Source: Baylisascaris procyonis
Lineage: Eukaryota > Nematoda > Chromadorea > Rhabditida > Ascarididae
DNA: 64,000 bases
NCBI GenBank assembly: GCA_037389465.1
Contig: JAZARR010000154.1
Span: 4,774,001 to 4,838,000, forward strand
Direction of reading: 5' to 3'
Of the stretch, positions 1 to 15,639 are shown one piece after another. The notes under the pieces were generated by a model. It was not told the DNA's origin and did not search any database. It was given only the letters and a program-made list of their open reading frames with translations. Each line of letters opens with the position of its first letter. The stretch's first letter is position 1. The position numbers and the translations under genes are program-made.

Positions 1-446
<446 letters not shown>

Positions 447-511
447 TCGATCATAATTTCGCTCATAAACGTCAAAGAATGATTGAAAAGAAAGGAAAAG
501 AAATATTTTAC

Positions 512-2948
512 CGTAAGCGCTGCAACGTTGTTCGGTTTCCTTTTATCATAGAGAACACTGAACCGTACATGTGCATCACCGTTCACATCGACCATCACGT
601 TCACACCATCTGGGGCTGCGAAGACTAAAAAAAAGCTGCTAAAGTATAATAAACAAAAGGCTTATTTGTAGCCCCATTGGAAGTGACCTCTCTTAAGAAT
701 TCACGGCTTTAAGAAACCAAAGAATTGATATGCAAATATTGCGACATATTATGACGGCAATGAATAGCTTGAGATCAGCCGCATCGACTGGTCACTAGCG
801 ATAATGGGCTTTTAGTTAGTATGCTGTAAGAATCATAAGATATTCGCATTACCTGTATAAATTTCACGAGCTATCCACGAATTTTTCAGAAATTTGAAAA
901 CAACAACAATGGTCATTTTTTTACTAGCGAAAAGAGCGAAAATGGAAATGAAATCGAACAAAGCAACATACGTCCACTACGCGTCCTGAAATGAATCACT
1001 TCACTTGGTGGGCCTTCGGCTATTTCGTTCCTTGCGGCAACGCGTAAACGATAATCACAATCGCGTCGAATGCCCAGCATTTCACCGTTGAACAAATACT
1101 GTAGTTAGTCTCATTATATGTGACGCTTTATTTCGTTAAAAAATCTTATTGTTACTTATTTGTGGGCAATAACAGCATACTTTAACAGGAATGAGAAGCG
1201 TGATAAAGCAGCTGACGCAAAATCTGTTTTTTCTTCATCTCGCCCACCTGATCAACCACTTTCATGAGTTGCGAATAAAAAATACAGAATAGAAGCTTTA
1301 TATTTAAAAAAAAAATGCAGATTAGTAGCTCTATGTATGCATAAATCTTCTATAGACGTTTCGTTATTCTAAAGTAAAACGCGTGCAAATATTTCGACTC
1401 GCTTTCCTATAAATAAATGCCTATAATTTGCTTCGAAGGTGATCGATCAACATGAAAGATGATGGGAGAGGTGGTGCACATTATATGTGCAAAATTTTTT
1501 AAACGAAATCTTCAGTTAACACCCAAGTTGAAATTGATGGCGAAAACAAACGTATATGCATGCATAGAGATAACTACGAAAATCCGCCTCGTGCGCGTAA
1601 ATGAGGACGCCAAATATACTATAATTTCGGCAGCATTCATTACCTCATCCCTTTCATATCCTTCTAACTGTACAAAGTAGGAGGGCAAATATTCTCGTGG
1701 TATATTTTGGCGGTAATTCCTTGCGCTTGAGGAAGAAAAAATTCGTATGAACGAACTCAAAGGATAAAATAGCATTAGTTAAGGACAAGCATTAGCTAAC
1801 CCCGGAAACAGTTTGCCTCAAGCACTATTTCAGGATTGCAGCAATCGACCAGCAAAAGGAGTGTATCACTCTTAGTTAGATGGTCGTTTTGGTGAAGCAG
1901 TTAAAAACTCATCAAGCTTGAGTGCACTGTACAACAAAAAAATATTGATAATTTTTTTCCAACTCCTCCATAATATGATGAAATCCCTTGCTTGTAACTT
2001 TTTTCACTGAAAAGCATATTTCAATATCACTATTAATTATCTTCGAAATAGAAATACATTAATAAACATTAAAACAAAATTACTGAAGATTTTTCTAATT
2101 AGTAGAATTATGTATTTTTTTCATTTAGAATATATGGGAAAGGCAGCGGACAAACCTGATTGGTGAGAGGCGAAATATTGGAGATAACCACACTTTGCCA
2201 ATTACGATAAGTACTTTCAGCAGATTGAACATTTCTTGTGAAATAAAATATATATTCCTATAATAAATTGTCCCTGTACAATAATCATTTGGAATATTGC
2301 CGTAGACAACGCTAATCGAAATATATAGTTTTAATTGATAACTTAATATCATGAAAAACATATAAATTTGAAAGATAGTGGCTTTGAAAATGCCATCAGA
2401 CCTTATTAAATTTTGGATTTTGAAAAACTTAAAAATGAGAGGTTTTGTGCCTGCTCTCAGAAGTTGGCTTTTGGGTTTATTGAGGAAGAGTTTCGTTAAG
2501 ACGGGAATTTTAGGTCTGCTCTCAGAAGTTCAAGAGTGAGAGCATATTGAGGAGGAATGTTCAGCATCAGCATAGTTTAACATCATCCATATAAGAAAAA
2601 CAATAAAGTACAATCATTGAAAACCATTATTAAATACTTTAAACCTATGATTATAAATTGTGCCACTTAGTCAGGTTATCACTTTATGAACACATAATGC
2701 TAGAGTTTCATTTTTCTCGATCGTATGCTGCTGCATTTCTACTGGCAAGGAGAAAATTTTGAGTGGAGTACAAAGACAAATTTACATAGTCATCGTTGCA
2801 ATAAAGAGATGATAAGTGATGCTAAAAAAAAGAAATTACAGGTTTACCTTAATGAGACCGTTTGGATTTTCAGGTGGCATCCATGAGATATTAAGCATAT
2901 TCGACTCATCAACATCGACCAACACATCGGTGGGCGCACTCGTAGGGC
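512..2948 (-). CDS. Ig/FN3 protein, start of super-repeat block 3
   Basis: Exons: 2948-2840, 1725-1644 and 1098-972 (FN3-9), 624-512 (first half of FN3-10, ending at the usual mid-FN3 phase-0 intron). FN3-9 opens like FN3-5 (GPTSAPTDV / GPRGPPRNV) and FN3-10 opens like FN3-6 and FN3-2, so a third copy of the six-domain unit is beginning. For the exon ending near 2840 two donors lie 8 nt apart: GTAAAC after 2848 and GTAATT after 2840. Only the second joins the 1725 exon in frame. The rest of the block lies beyond position 1. Confidence 0.75.
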
Positions 2949-5900
2949 CTAAGATACCTGTACCATGGAGTATTTTATGTAATTATTAAATAATATATCG
3001 ATAACAATACTATACGATTAAAAGTTTCCACCAAACTTAGACATCGGTACGCAATCCTTATTCATGTCTCTAAAATTATAAACCATTCTCCACGAGAAAT
3101 TATTGACTCCACTTTCCGATTCTATGACCATTTTCTTCGAAAATTGCAAGTTTGCGGTAAAGATTTTTTTCCATAGAAAATTGTGCAGGAAACGGAAGAA
3201 AACCTATACTTGCTCAATGAAATAGCCATTTGCTAATTTTTATGCAATTTTCAGTTTTCTAATAAAACAAATTTGAAAGTCATTGCTAACTCACTTTTAT
3301 TTATAGTTTCATGGCGAATTTCCAGTGTTCGCACAGATTTTCAAAAGTTATTTGCTAGGAAATTGATCAAAGGAGATGAACCTCTATCTCTACAAGGTAG
3401 CCCTAAACGGGTCTTTTGGTCTCCCCGATACAACACATTATCTATGTCTGCTTGTCCGTCTTCTATAAATTCAGTGATCGAGATGCGTGACAACTACATC
3501 TCAAAAATTATTGCTTCATGGATTCATTAAATAGAAAGTAACACCTCCATTGGCAGTTATGATCTCGACGACCTCGGATAGTATGCCCTCACCATGGGCA
3601 TTACTCGCCGTCATCCTCAAATAGTAGGTGGAATTTCGATCCAATTCACCCTCTACGAATGTGAAGCGTCGTCGATTTGAGTCGATCACAATCCTTCGCC
3701 ATTCATCTAGCGGATCGGTCAAATTTTGTGTTATATACGCCAAGTAACCCTCAAATTCAAAAGTTTTTTTTTGTTGTAAAGGAGTTTGTCCGGCGTGAAT
3801 TTTAATCTGCTAGATGTATAGAATTCGGCGAGGTTGCCTAGAAGAGCATTTCAATTACTGGGAACCATTTTAAATTTTTCTTATTTCAATAGACAATTTC
3901 TCAAGTCTCAAATAACAACGACTCAGTTAGATGGCAAAATCTTTCTTTTATTTGCCTACTGCTCGAGGCATTTCTGGAATCGGTTTCTGATTACAAATAC
4001 TCGCGAGGAACATTTGGCGCAGTACCACTCTGTGCAATATTATATGAGCGAAGAACCGACCACTTATTTACTAAAGGATATCTTCGATGGAATCTTTCTT
4101 GCGCGATCGCAATACTTTGAAATGTAACCAAATTGAACGTTAAGTATGAATCGCATTAGTTTAAAGAACTAAACAAATATTGCCTTCCTTGAAAAAGTTG
4201 CCTGCATCCCCTCCCCCTCTCCCTCTCCAGACCGAAAAAATGCCGATCTTTTCCTTCCTTGATAATTTTTGCGATATTCTCTTTTTGCCATCGAATGGCG
4301 CTCTCTTATTTATTATAGATTAGCTGCTTCCATTCTGCAGCCAGCTTAAATTTTGCCACCACTTGACTACGAATAAGCAGTTTTTTTTTTTAATCATAAA
4401 GGCGAAAATCATGATAAGTGACTGCTAATCAAATATACTTCATACTTACAGTGATATTTCCGTTAGGTAGCGAAGGTTTCTTCCATGAGAGGGTAGCACT
4501 ATTCTCGGGTGAAACGACGTATTTTATTGATCCAGGTGGACTTCCAGGCTCTTCAATGAAAAGAAAAATACTTGGAACCATATATATATGATATGATAAG
4601 ATCATAGCACATCCAAACCGTTATCAGAGGTGAGAAAATGCGAAACGCTTCCGTTATCAACATTCAAAAAAACCTTGCATCGCATCTGTATATTATAAGT
4701 CACAGCCATAAATCAAATTCTTCGATTATTTCATTCAAAGCAGAAAAAAATCTTTTCGAAACTAACTATCAACATTGAAGCGTATTTTATGTTGAATAGC
4801 GCCATCCTCATTACGTGCCTCACAAACGAGTTGACGTGTTGTATGAGTAGTTGAAACACTCTCCACTGTATCCACTTGATATAAATCTAGCAAGTTCAAT
4901 TTTGCAAAAAATACCGGATCCGTGCTTAACTCCTCATCCTGAATGCCTTCGGTCGTCCAGAAATGAACCACTGAAGGCCGTGGATTGCCCTAAAAAAAAC
5001 GAATTGAACCATACATTTTGACTTCGCAGCAAATTTTTTTCATATTATTCAATCTGGCCAAGTTCAAAATAACCTCCGGGCAGGTGAAAGGATGTGAAAA
5101 AACTTAAACTTAAATACTTCAAACTTCAAACTTAAGAAGCGATGCTTGAATGGTTGTAAATGGTTGCAAACATCCATCTTGCAAGTTTTTTCCAGCCAAT
5201 ATTTCATGAACTTAGGCCTTGCAAAAGCTCTATAAAGCAATGAAAGATTTTTGCAAGCCAAACAACAAACACTTCAACATTTTTGAAATTCTCAAAACCA
5301 ACACTTTAGAGATTATATGCGCCGATTGCAGTAAGTCATCGAATTTGTCTCATTGTATTCTAAAAGTAGAGCCATCAGTTCACTTAGCTGCTATGAATTA
5401 ATTTAGATTTGATAAGCTTATGTAACAATTTTGTACAAGTTACTCTACGGAACAGTTATGAATTCGATATGACGAACAAAAAAACTTGGAATGGAGTTGA
5501 ACATAGAAATTGGGATTTTTGTAAGATGGCAATAAGCAACACCTCTCATATAACAATATCGCAATAATAATTGCAATAGAGAAAGGAAACACCTTCGCTA
5601 GACAATGAAATCGTACTTCTGTGCCTGGTTCGACTGTTATTTCGTCATTGTCGTTATTTTGTAAATTGATTAATTCAATGCGCACTTCCAACGGTATATC
5701 TATAAATTTTATGAAATTTATGGTGTAATCTTACAGATAATATATAGGATGGAAAAATCGTCTAGAGGAATAATATTACATTACAACCTCGTCGTGTATC
5801 TTAAACTATAATTTGCCTTACAATGAATACACTGTATCTTAAACTATAATTTGCCTTACAATGAATACACAATATATCAACGTTGAATGTTGAGTATGGC

Positions 5901-8900
5901 TGTTCATGTACAGTCTAAACAATGTATATATAAAATTGAATTTTTAGTGTTAATTTTGAATTTTTTAATTCAATATTTTTTGCGGAAAAATTGAAAATGC
6001 TGAATTTTTTGACAGATTTGGCATCAAAGACGAAAAAGTTCCGCATAAATTCCATTTTTCTCCGCCAAGTGGAACTTTACAAATAAGTGCATGTTTACAT
6101 TCTAAAGATAATTTGAGAAAAATCAACCACTCTTCTTTATGAAAATAGATTTAATCTCTCGTATCATAGTGACTAATCGACATTCCGATCAAAGCGACAT
6201 CAAATTGTGGAAATTACGATGAAATGGTTTAAAAATGCAAAAAAAAAAGAAAAAAATGGAACAACTCAAAATGTGAATTTTTATAAAACAATGCAAAATC
6301 ACATACATAATTTCCCTGAATTGACAGTGAATGCATCCGAAATAACACCATAACCAAGCTCGGATGCCGATTGGAATTTGAATGTATAGTTGGTATTAGG
6401 AACAGTTTCGTTAAGAACAGCGAACAATTCATCGCCATCCACTTCGATTACCTCCCAATCACCGAGATCATCATTTGGTGACGTTGTCATATATATTATA
6501 TATTTCTGCAAATCATCCACTTTAGCATACGGGGTAAAACCTAAAATCTTAGCGTCGTATGAACGTGATTTCCCCCGACGTAAACCGACTTTCTAGGAGA
6601 TTATCTGCCAAAAAGAGCACCTTGCAGCTCCCCTTCAGTTCCCGCTCCCTTACACCAATGACAGACGATACCTTAATTCTTGCTGTTTAAAGGTGCCAGC
6701 TTTTCTCCCGTCCCCTCTTGCTCTTTTCTTTCCTGCCTTCTCACCCTTCTCTTCCCTCCCTCCTAAAAGGCTAGATGCGCAGGCTGCAATACACAACAAG
6801 GCTAACTTATTCTACTGAACTTGACTGTTTTAAAGTACTGTAGGATGTATCGTTTTTTAACCCAGAGTCGAGCAATAAAACCTGCGTCATCAAGTCACCC
6901 TTACCATAGTTATTTAAAGTAGGGATATGTTCGTACCCTATGCGAATATACATTTATCGGTCTCATATGCGGACCACTTCCAGAGACACTCATAATATTG
7001 GTAATGTGGATTGTTAAATACTGCTATGCAAATATCTGCATTTTGCGTCCCTTATATGTTATTGCTATGCTCGCTATACGTATTTGCAAACTTCCTTTGC
7101 AAAAATGCATCATAACGAAGTCATACATAGACATATATATGTGCTTGTTTGTCTATCCATTAATTCAAACCAATTCAACCGATATTAAATGCAACTAGAC
7201 CGGTTACGAAATTCATGCAGAATTTTGATAACTTTAAAGATCAACAACTCTAATCGATTTGAAAATAATACACCGGATGCAATTTATCTATTGAATTTTT
7301 TAGCTCTACCTCATCGGGTTGAAATTTCGAGCTGGGCGAAACCTAAATGCGTATGCTGCCATCGAGGAATTTACAAATGCCTATAAAATTGCGCAAACAA
7401 AACGAAATGGACGAAGAGATGTCACACCTGAATTTGGCCATTTGTCACCTCAGGTTCTTGCCAAGAAATATTGAGTGCATTTTGGAATGGAACGACCTGT
7501 AAACATAAGAGAAAAAAAGATTGCATTAGACTACAGTTGAATACAAAAAATTTAGGATGCCAACAATATTTATGGAATGTTATTCATCATAACGGCAAAT
7601 TTAAAGTCATCGAAATATTAATATCTATTATTGACAATTCTGTCGTTTCATATAATGAACTCTCCGATGTGTTCCAGGAATTCATTGAGAAGTAAATTAT
7701 CAAAAATTGTTTCTATAGGGAATTTGCAAATGTGACGAATCGAGAGGAGGTTTAACGAGGTGAATTAGTTAAAACCACGGTGAATTAAGCTTTCGCTTGA
7801 TCGAAATTACGCACTTTTTTGAGGGAATACAGTCACAATGAGATTGCGTTGCGATGGCAGCACAGTGCTGAATGTGGCAAAGAGATAAAAAGTAAAGAGA
7901 TAGGGCCCAATAATCATTGAGTATTATCGCATAAAATACCTACCTGAACGTTACGAACTGTAGTTCCAGGCCCTGTAACGACAATGGTTGTGTTGATCAT
8001 TGAATAACCTTTGTTGTTATAGGCTGCACAAGAGACGGTACCAGATCGAGAAATTGTCGGTGCGGTTAAACGGGAACTAAAAGTATTATATGTTACTAGG
8101 ATAAGAAAAGGTAAAGAGTTGTATTATATGAGTTAAGAGAGGTTCGAAATATCGCGAGGAATACCATGGTGATATAAGTTTTAAGAATGAGTTTACGAGG
8201 ATCAGATCTGGAATTGCTTTCATTCCTTCAAATTCTTCGGGTAATTTCGGGTAACTCCTCGACTTTAAAGGTGACCAAGACTCCAGACCAATATTTGTAT
8301 CTAACATAAAGTTCTACTTTCTCAGTGAAAGATTTTAAAAATCTCTTTTAAATTCAACGCTTAGTAAGTGAATAAAAAACTTAAAATTACAAAAATTTGT
8401 TGCGCTATGTGTAAATTGTAAAAAATAATGCATTCTTTACTCCGCGGATAAACGGTTCATTTTTATTTTATATGGTTTTAACTAATTCCCTTACTTATAG
8501 TTCTGTTGTTTAAGAGGATGAAAAATTTTCTTTATTTAGAGAAAGCGTGTTCAATCAAACAGCTGGCAGAAACATTCTTGAAAAATTTTATGAAACGATG
8601 AATGTGGGAAAAATCTTCGTAAGAGAAAAGTTTCAGTATTTAGTTGCTAACCGGCTGTCAATAAAAAAGCATTTTTTTTAACGAAAAAATGGACGAGTTC
8701 TAGTGCTAAAACAATGTGGTGCATGGGTTTTGCAAGTTCAATGGTGATTTATCATGGTGGCTACCAAAATGATGGTAAAACGGAAGTGAAATTTATCGGT
8801 TTATCAATGATAATCTATTTCATCGACTTCAGTTTTTTCTTATTTAACCACCGATTTTATATAGGAAAGTTTAAGGATGGCTAACCTACTAAGTGAAAAT

Positions 8901-11900
8901 TTCAAGTTTACGAAAAGTGCTAGCACGACAGCTTTACGAATTTCAATCGCGTTTCGAATCCTAAAAAATACGGCTAGCAAGTCCTTTGGTAAAAGACTGC
9001 AAAAACGCTTAAAAAACGCATGCAATAATTGCGGTACCTTGCTTTGTGGATTTGGTGAATGGAATCATGGGTAATATCAGTGATAGACCAATATGTATCG
9101 TTCTCAGTGATTACTTGACCATCCCATAACCATGAGATCACTGGTCGTGGCAATCCCTCAGCATCACATTCGAAATGTAAATGCGAGCTTCGACTCGGCT
9201 CCCTTTTGACACGTTCACCTTGTCGAATGCTTACCACTGGAGCAACCTCTATAAAAGAGAAAAATTCACCCATCTGCAGTCACTTTTGAATATATTCTAA
9301 GCAAATATAAAAATGAATAGTGAAGCTACGCACTAATAATATGGTTTTTTTCTAACTATATTTGTCTCATTTCACTATATTCACCGTTTTTGTATTTTAT
9401 TTTATTAATAAAAGCAAATTTACATTTATTTTACATTAATAAAAGTTACATTTATATATTAATTTATTTTAATAAAAGCAAAAATTCATATTTATATTTA
9501 GTGCAAAATAACAAGAAACAATTTATGCTGACTGCGGTTCGTTTTGTGTAGAGTGCATGATAACTTTTCTTAGCAGTGATGAGTTGATTTTGCAGCTAAA
9601 ATAAACGTCGAATTAATCAACGATAGAAAAAACAATAGTTTTTCTCGGCACTTCAGTGAGAATAATTTTAGTTGTTGACAGTTGTTTGGGATCAGAGCTA
9701 TGATTTCAAAGATTAAAATGAAATAAACTCTCTATAGATAGAGTGGTTGCATCCTTTCACCTAGCGTAGCGATAAGGTTGGTGCGAAAACATCTAGTTCA
9801 TCGAAAAAAACATCTACTGAAAGCACTATTGATGATTTTTTGATATGCTCTAAATTTTGTTTTATTATCTTATATTGTGAAAACTGTGTTGTTATAGTGG
9901 TGAATATGCCAGAAGAAGAGTGCACTACCAGTGCAATGAAATATACTATTGAATGTCTAATGAGCATGAAACAATGTGGCTACTAATGTTCAACACTTCA
10001 TTAATATGCAAGTTTTTTATTTCCCATCGTTTTAAATTTACATATATTTAGCAAAAAAAAACAAAACAAACAATGAATGATAGCAGGCGGCAGTTGCAAC
10101 TTTTCAGCTATAGAAATATGCTTGCAGTAATAAACAATTCATCAGACCCACTTATCTAATAGAACTTATTCTATTTCCACATTTGAATATGCAAAAATTA
10201 TAAGCAAACTGTGAAAATTTCTATCTATGGCAATTTTACGATGTAAGATTGGTACCAACAGTAGAATTTAGATGCTTCGTCAATTAGTGTTATCTAATTT
10301 TAAACTTGCAGATTTTGAAGTGAAAAAGAATTAAAACCCCATTTAGTAGAAGGTTCACTCAGTTTGCGGGATACTTAAAAGCTTAAATGTCAGTTATTTA
10401 TGATAATTGGGCTGAGACTTAACTCAAATTGCACTGAGTGTGCAAAAGTTGTTTTATTCTTTTAGTAGCACCACTAAATTTAATTGGTGATTTAAAACTG
10501 ATTGCTTGATGAATTTAACTTAGAAAAAAAAACAATTAAAAAAACGATTTTTTTCATCGCCTAATCACTCTTCTCTGGCATTTCAACACTTCAGCAAACA
10601 GATTTCAATAAATTCGTTCTCATGCCACAATCAAAATGCTACAATTCCCTCTCATTGTATGGAACAAAAAAATATCAACCGTTAAAAAAGTGAAGATCAA
10701 CAAAACTTGAAACAACAAATAAATGAAGAGATACGAATAGAAAGCGAAATATTTGCTCGATAAGCGACATTTTAAAGATGAAAGTCTAATAAACGTAAAA
10801 AGAGAGAAGACAAGAATCGTAGAAAAGCGCCGCTAACCTCCTTCCCCTCCTCTTTTTTGTGCAAAAGTTGGCCTTATGACTGCGCACTGCGTAGGTGACA
10901 TTGGTGGAATGCTAAGGATCGTGCAGAAAGTGTGAATATTTTGTATTAGTTTCAAAGGCGACACTCGTAAACGTGGGGGACAGAAAACAAGAAAGGGGCC
11001 ATCATTTTTATTGAGATACTGGTGATCGAAAGGTGACATGCTCTTTTAGCATGTGAATTTATGCATGCGCTAATCTCACCTTTAATAGTAAGAAGATGAC
11101 CGCGAACGCTTCGGCGGCAAGTATTTCTCTCAATAAACCCCCATAGAGCCCCATTCTTCAGTGAAAGAGGGAGAGAGGGGGAAGGGATAGAGGAAGATGT
11201 CTCTCGGGATAACCTTCTTCCTTGTGATCACTATCTCATAATATTATTCCATCAATGAAAACAATTTCCAAAGAAAATGCTAAAAAATCCCAAAATCTAA
11301 CAAACTTCAATAGCCGTTTCTTTTATCTGTTCGAAAAGCAGCGAACTGAACGCAGTGAACGATATTAAGGTTTTAAGAAACGGTTACATTGAAATTTGCA
11401 TTCGAGAGACCAAAAAGGAATTTTTTTTTTTGATCAAATCTCAGAAAAATGCACAAGTGGTAAATAATCTCAACTGAGAAGAAGGACAAAGGCCTAGAAT
11501 TCTCCAATAAATATGCGATAGCGAGGAATTACGCCATTTAAGGAAACCCCAAAAAAGTCCTTTTCTGTTATTGAAGATCATTAATATACGTGCCGAGAGG
11601 AAAGAAACGACATTTTTGGCAGTTCGTCATAATTATTCAATGACATTTGGAAAATGGGAATGAGCTTAGAATAAACCTGAAAATATAGAGATTTTCAGTC
11701 AACTTCAGTCGATGAGAAGGCCCTCGAAATTCTCGTTTCAGCCTCACATTCTCCAATCCAATTTTTTCTTCGTTAAAAAAAAGGATAACCATGTCCAGAA
11801 TCCCCAAAAATCTGCAGATGGGAAAGAGAAGGAAGAAGCTATTTGCTTCTTAGTTTCGAACACTATATTTAAATAATACCAAACAGTACGCCGTTATAGG

Positions 11901-14900
11901 CAACAAGCTTCAGTAGGCAATAGCGAAACGTTGAAATCCTGCCCGCGATCTAGTGTATCACTACGTAAAAAGTATTTGAGAAATACTCACCGGGAAAAGA
12001 ATCTTTCTTTCATCGACAAAGCAGCTTAAAGGTGGCGAAGTTAGATTCTTTGATTCACCTACCCGAAATATCAACTAAAAATTGGATCTATTTTAGAGTG
12101 AAATACGGAAAAGAATCTTTCTTTCATCGACAAAGCAGCTTAAAGGTGACGAAGTTAGATTCTTTGATTCGCCTACCCGAAATATCAACTAAAAATTAGA
12201 TCTATTTTAGAGTGAAATACCACCAAAAATTTTCATTACAAAAAGCTAAAAAAAGGTGCAGAGAAGTTTCGAGAATGTCTGGATTAATATAAAATTATAA
12301 AATATTAAATAGCGGATAGAAGCAAAAAAACTTGAAGATGGAAGGAGATAGAAGCAAAGTCCGAGACGAGATTTCATTTTCCGTAGACTCGAACGTAAGA
12401 GTAAAGAGTTGTGGAAAAGAATTAATTAATGTTACGGATTTAAAGGTTTTTTTTTAAACAGATTTAATCTATTTCGCAGAAATTGCGGCATGAAAAAATC
12501 TTGAATAAATATTCATAATAAAAATGAACGCAAACAGTTAGAAAATTTCGCTTAATGGACCAGATTTCGCTAGCTTTGTTCACATAACGGGATTAAATAA
12601 ATAAATGTTATTTATCTTCAACGATTTGCTTCTTTTTACAGAAAAAGCAGCAGTGGAAACTTGAGAATGAACCTGAATTTTTATATGTTTAAAAAGAACA
12701 TGTTTTTTTGCATAAATTGCTAATAATTTGCATAAAAAAGCGGAGTAGCTTAAATATGAGCATCCTTTCAAAACATGGATTATCAAACATATGCCGCCTT
12801 TTGCTGCAAGCAGACCGAAAAGGAAGTAAAAGAAAACCATGTACAGGATACCAGGATTGCAAAGCAAAAAATGGTGCATAGAGTACAATGCGAGTTTCTT
12901 GACGTACCTTTACACGCCTATATCAGAAGAAGAAAAAACCATTAGGTTTTCTGCTCAAACAATTCGAATGAACGTAGCATGAACCTGATGAAAATCGCTT
13001 AGCGATTCTAATGCAGGTAAATAAAAAGGTATTGGTCAACATAGAAAGCTATAAATAAACAATATTCAAACGTTTATACTTCCATCTCCTGTCTCGAATC
13101 GTCTCGGTTTACTTGCTTGAACGATACGATTTGGAATATTTGCCCGAACTCTTAGCCAATATTGTGTCATCGTAGTTAATTGATTCGGTACAATTTTCAT
13201 TGTAATTCGTGCTGTACTCTGCAATATAATTATCAATTGATCTTTGATCTTAATGTGATTATCACTTCTTATCTAGTTGTTATCAGAAAATGATTTCTTT
13301 AGAAAATAAGGAAATATTTTGAACTTGAAATGCTAATTCGAGAAGCACCAATGGCATGAGGTAGCACCTGGTTCGTATGCAATTAGTCATCAAAAAGTCT
13401 TCACCACACAACATTCACGTTGCTCCTGAACATGGTTGTCGAAACTTTGCTTCAACTTTCGAAGGTGAGAAGATGAATGCTTTAGACTTATTCACTATAG
13501 AAAGATATAATATCAACATATACCCAAATAAATGAGTTTAGAGACCTTCTTTTGCTGATATTGTAACAACTACTTACCGCATTGAATTTTTTCTCGGCGA
13601 TTGCCACTGGAAGAAATTGCGCAACAAGTGCGTCTGTTGATGGTGATAAGAGAACATCATACTCCTGAATAAGCAATTAAACAATTTTTTTTTTTAAATT
13701 GCCAATGAACAATGAGAGTTTTGAACTCACGCACATATTTTAGAAACATTATTTTCAACTTAAAAGTAAATTTCCTTCAGAATTATTCCTAGGCGTTATA
13801 TAAAAAACCTCATTGATGAATAAAAGGTCATTTATCGAATCAGCACAACAAAAACTTAAAAAACTCCTTCGTTTTAAATATTCAAAGAGTCTTTCAAAAA
13901 GCAGCATTATATTTTTACAGTCGTTTTGTATATCCCTCTTCAAAAATCAAAGATTACCTCAATATAGATGGAATGATCCTCGGGATTTTTCACAGCGGTA
14001 AATTGAACAATAACGGTGTTATCTTCACGTACTTCAACTTGTACGTCAGTAGGTATTGGAAACTCTGCAACTGGATAGTTTAATGTCAATGAATACGAAA
14101 ACACACTGAGTTATGAAGAAATTCACAACCCTCCTAATTGATCAATCAATTTCTTATTTGAACAATCAAGTTCAAGGAAGTTACATTTATCTCAAGGTGA
14201 TTTTGAAAAATTGACCACATTTTGCAACCGACCATGCAAATAGAGAGGATCTTTTTAAATGGTCTGCACAATCGGTCAATTCGTCAAAAATTTAAATGTA
14301 TCATTCGTTGAAATATTTTTCGATGTTTCATGAAAGTGTTTAGCCATATCATTTCAACTTCTTTGCTTCGCTTCTGCATTTGTATATTTCCTTGCATACG
14401 TAAAATGTTTGCATGTGAAAAACATATAGAAGCTTTCAAGAGACGAAGTATATGCAGAGAGGTAAATTTATTAGGCAGCAATAATTTCCCCTCTTTTGCA
14501 ACCACATTTGCCCGCGGGTTGGAATAATTGCCCAAAAATGTTTACGAAAAAATGAATTTCTGTACAATAGGAGCTCAACGATAGCAGCATCAACTTTCTA
14601 TTCGTCTACCTCATACAATAATAGTGAAAAGTAAGAAAAGAATTTTTTTGGTAGAATGGTCACTATTAGATGTAATTACAGTTAGGGCATTCTAAAAAAA
14701 AATCTACTTCGAATAAATATGCTTTAATTGAAGTATTGTAATTAGATAAATAAATATAAATATAAATTATCGTAATTGGGCAAAAAATAATTGTGTACTT
14801 GTAACTAGGCTGCAAACAAAATTCCGTTGGTTTTATTGCACTATAATGCTTCATACCTCTCTCCGCAATACCACAGTTATTCATTACCACCCATCTCTAT

Positions 14901-15577
14901 CGCCCTTCTCTCCCATAGCCTTCAATAAACATTCCTTCCTATGGCTGGCTATAATGTTACGATCACCATCATCGGTAGGAGAGGTAAGGCAAGTGAAGAC
15001 AATACGCACAGTCTCACTTTTTCAAACCTATCGATCATATAAGTTATCAACTCTGAGTGTAGATGATAAGATTGCATAACAAATAGAGGTTCACCTCCTT
15101 GAGTGGTTTCGAATTCAAGCACTTCTGTAGGTTCACTTTCAGCTACGTCGTTAGTGGCTGTTATGCGAACTCTATAGAGTGTCTTTGGTCGCAATCCAAC
15201 TTTCTGTTGTTCCATCTTATAAGCAAATTCATCGGCCGCCGTGGTGATATCAACGAATTGCCAATTCTTATAGTCGTTGTCATCCATTCCAGGATCACGA
15301 GTAAAATAGATCGTATACTTCTTAATAAAGAAAAAATAATAATGAACTGAATAATCCAACATTCGACTTCAGGAAGAAAGAAAAAAGACGATAAAGACGT
15401 GGAACATGCACCGGAAGTAATTAAGAGAGCATGTGAAAACAAAACTTTATGTAATCGCGTAGAATCTTTTTTAGCGTTTTATTTGCGACCTATTGCATTA
15501 AATAATATGAATTTTCGATTACATATAATGTATTACTTTATATAAATATTTTTTAACATTATCTCCTTTAATTATTA

Positions 15578-15639
<62 letters not shown>

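Noticed and set aside
1459..1680. Plus ORF of 73 codons
   Set aside because: It is antisense to the FN3-9 middle exon (1644-1725) and has no domain.
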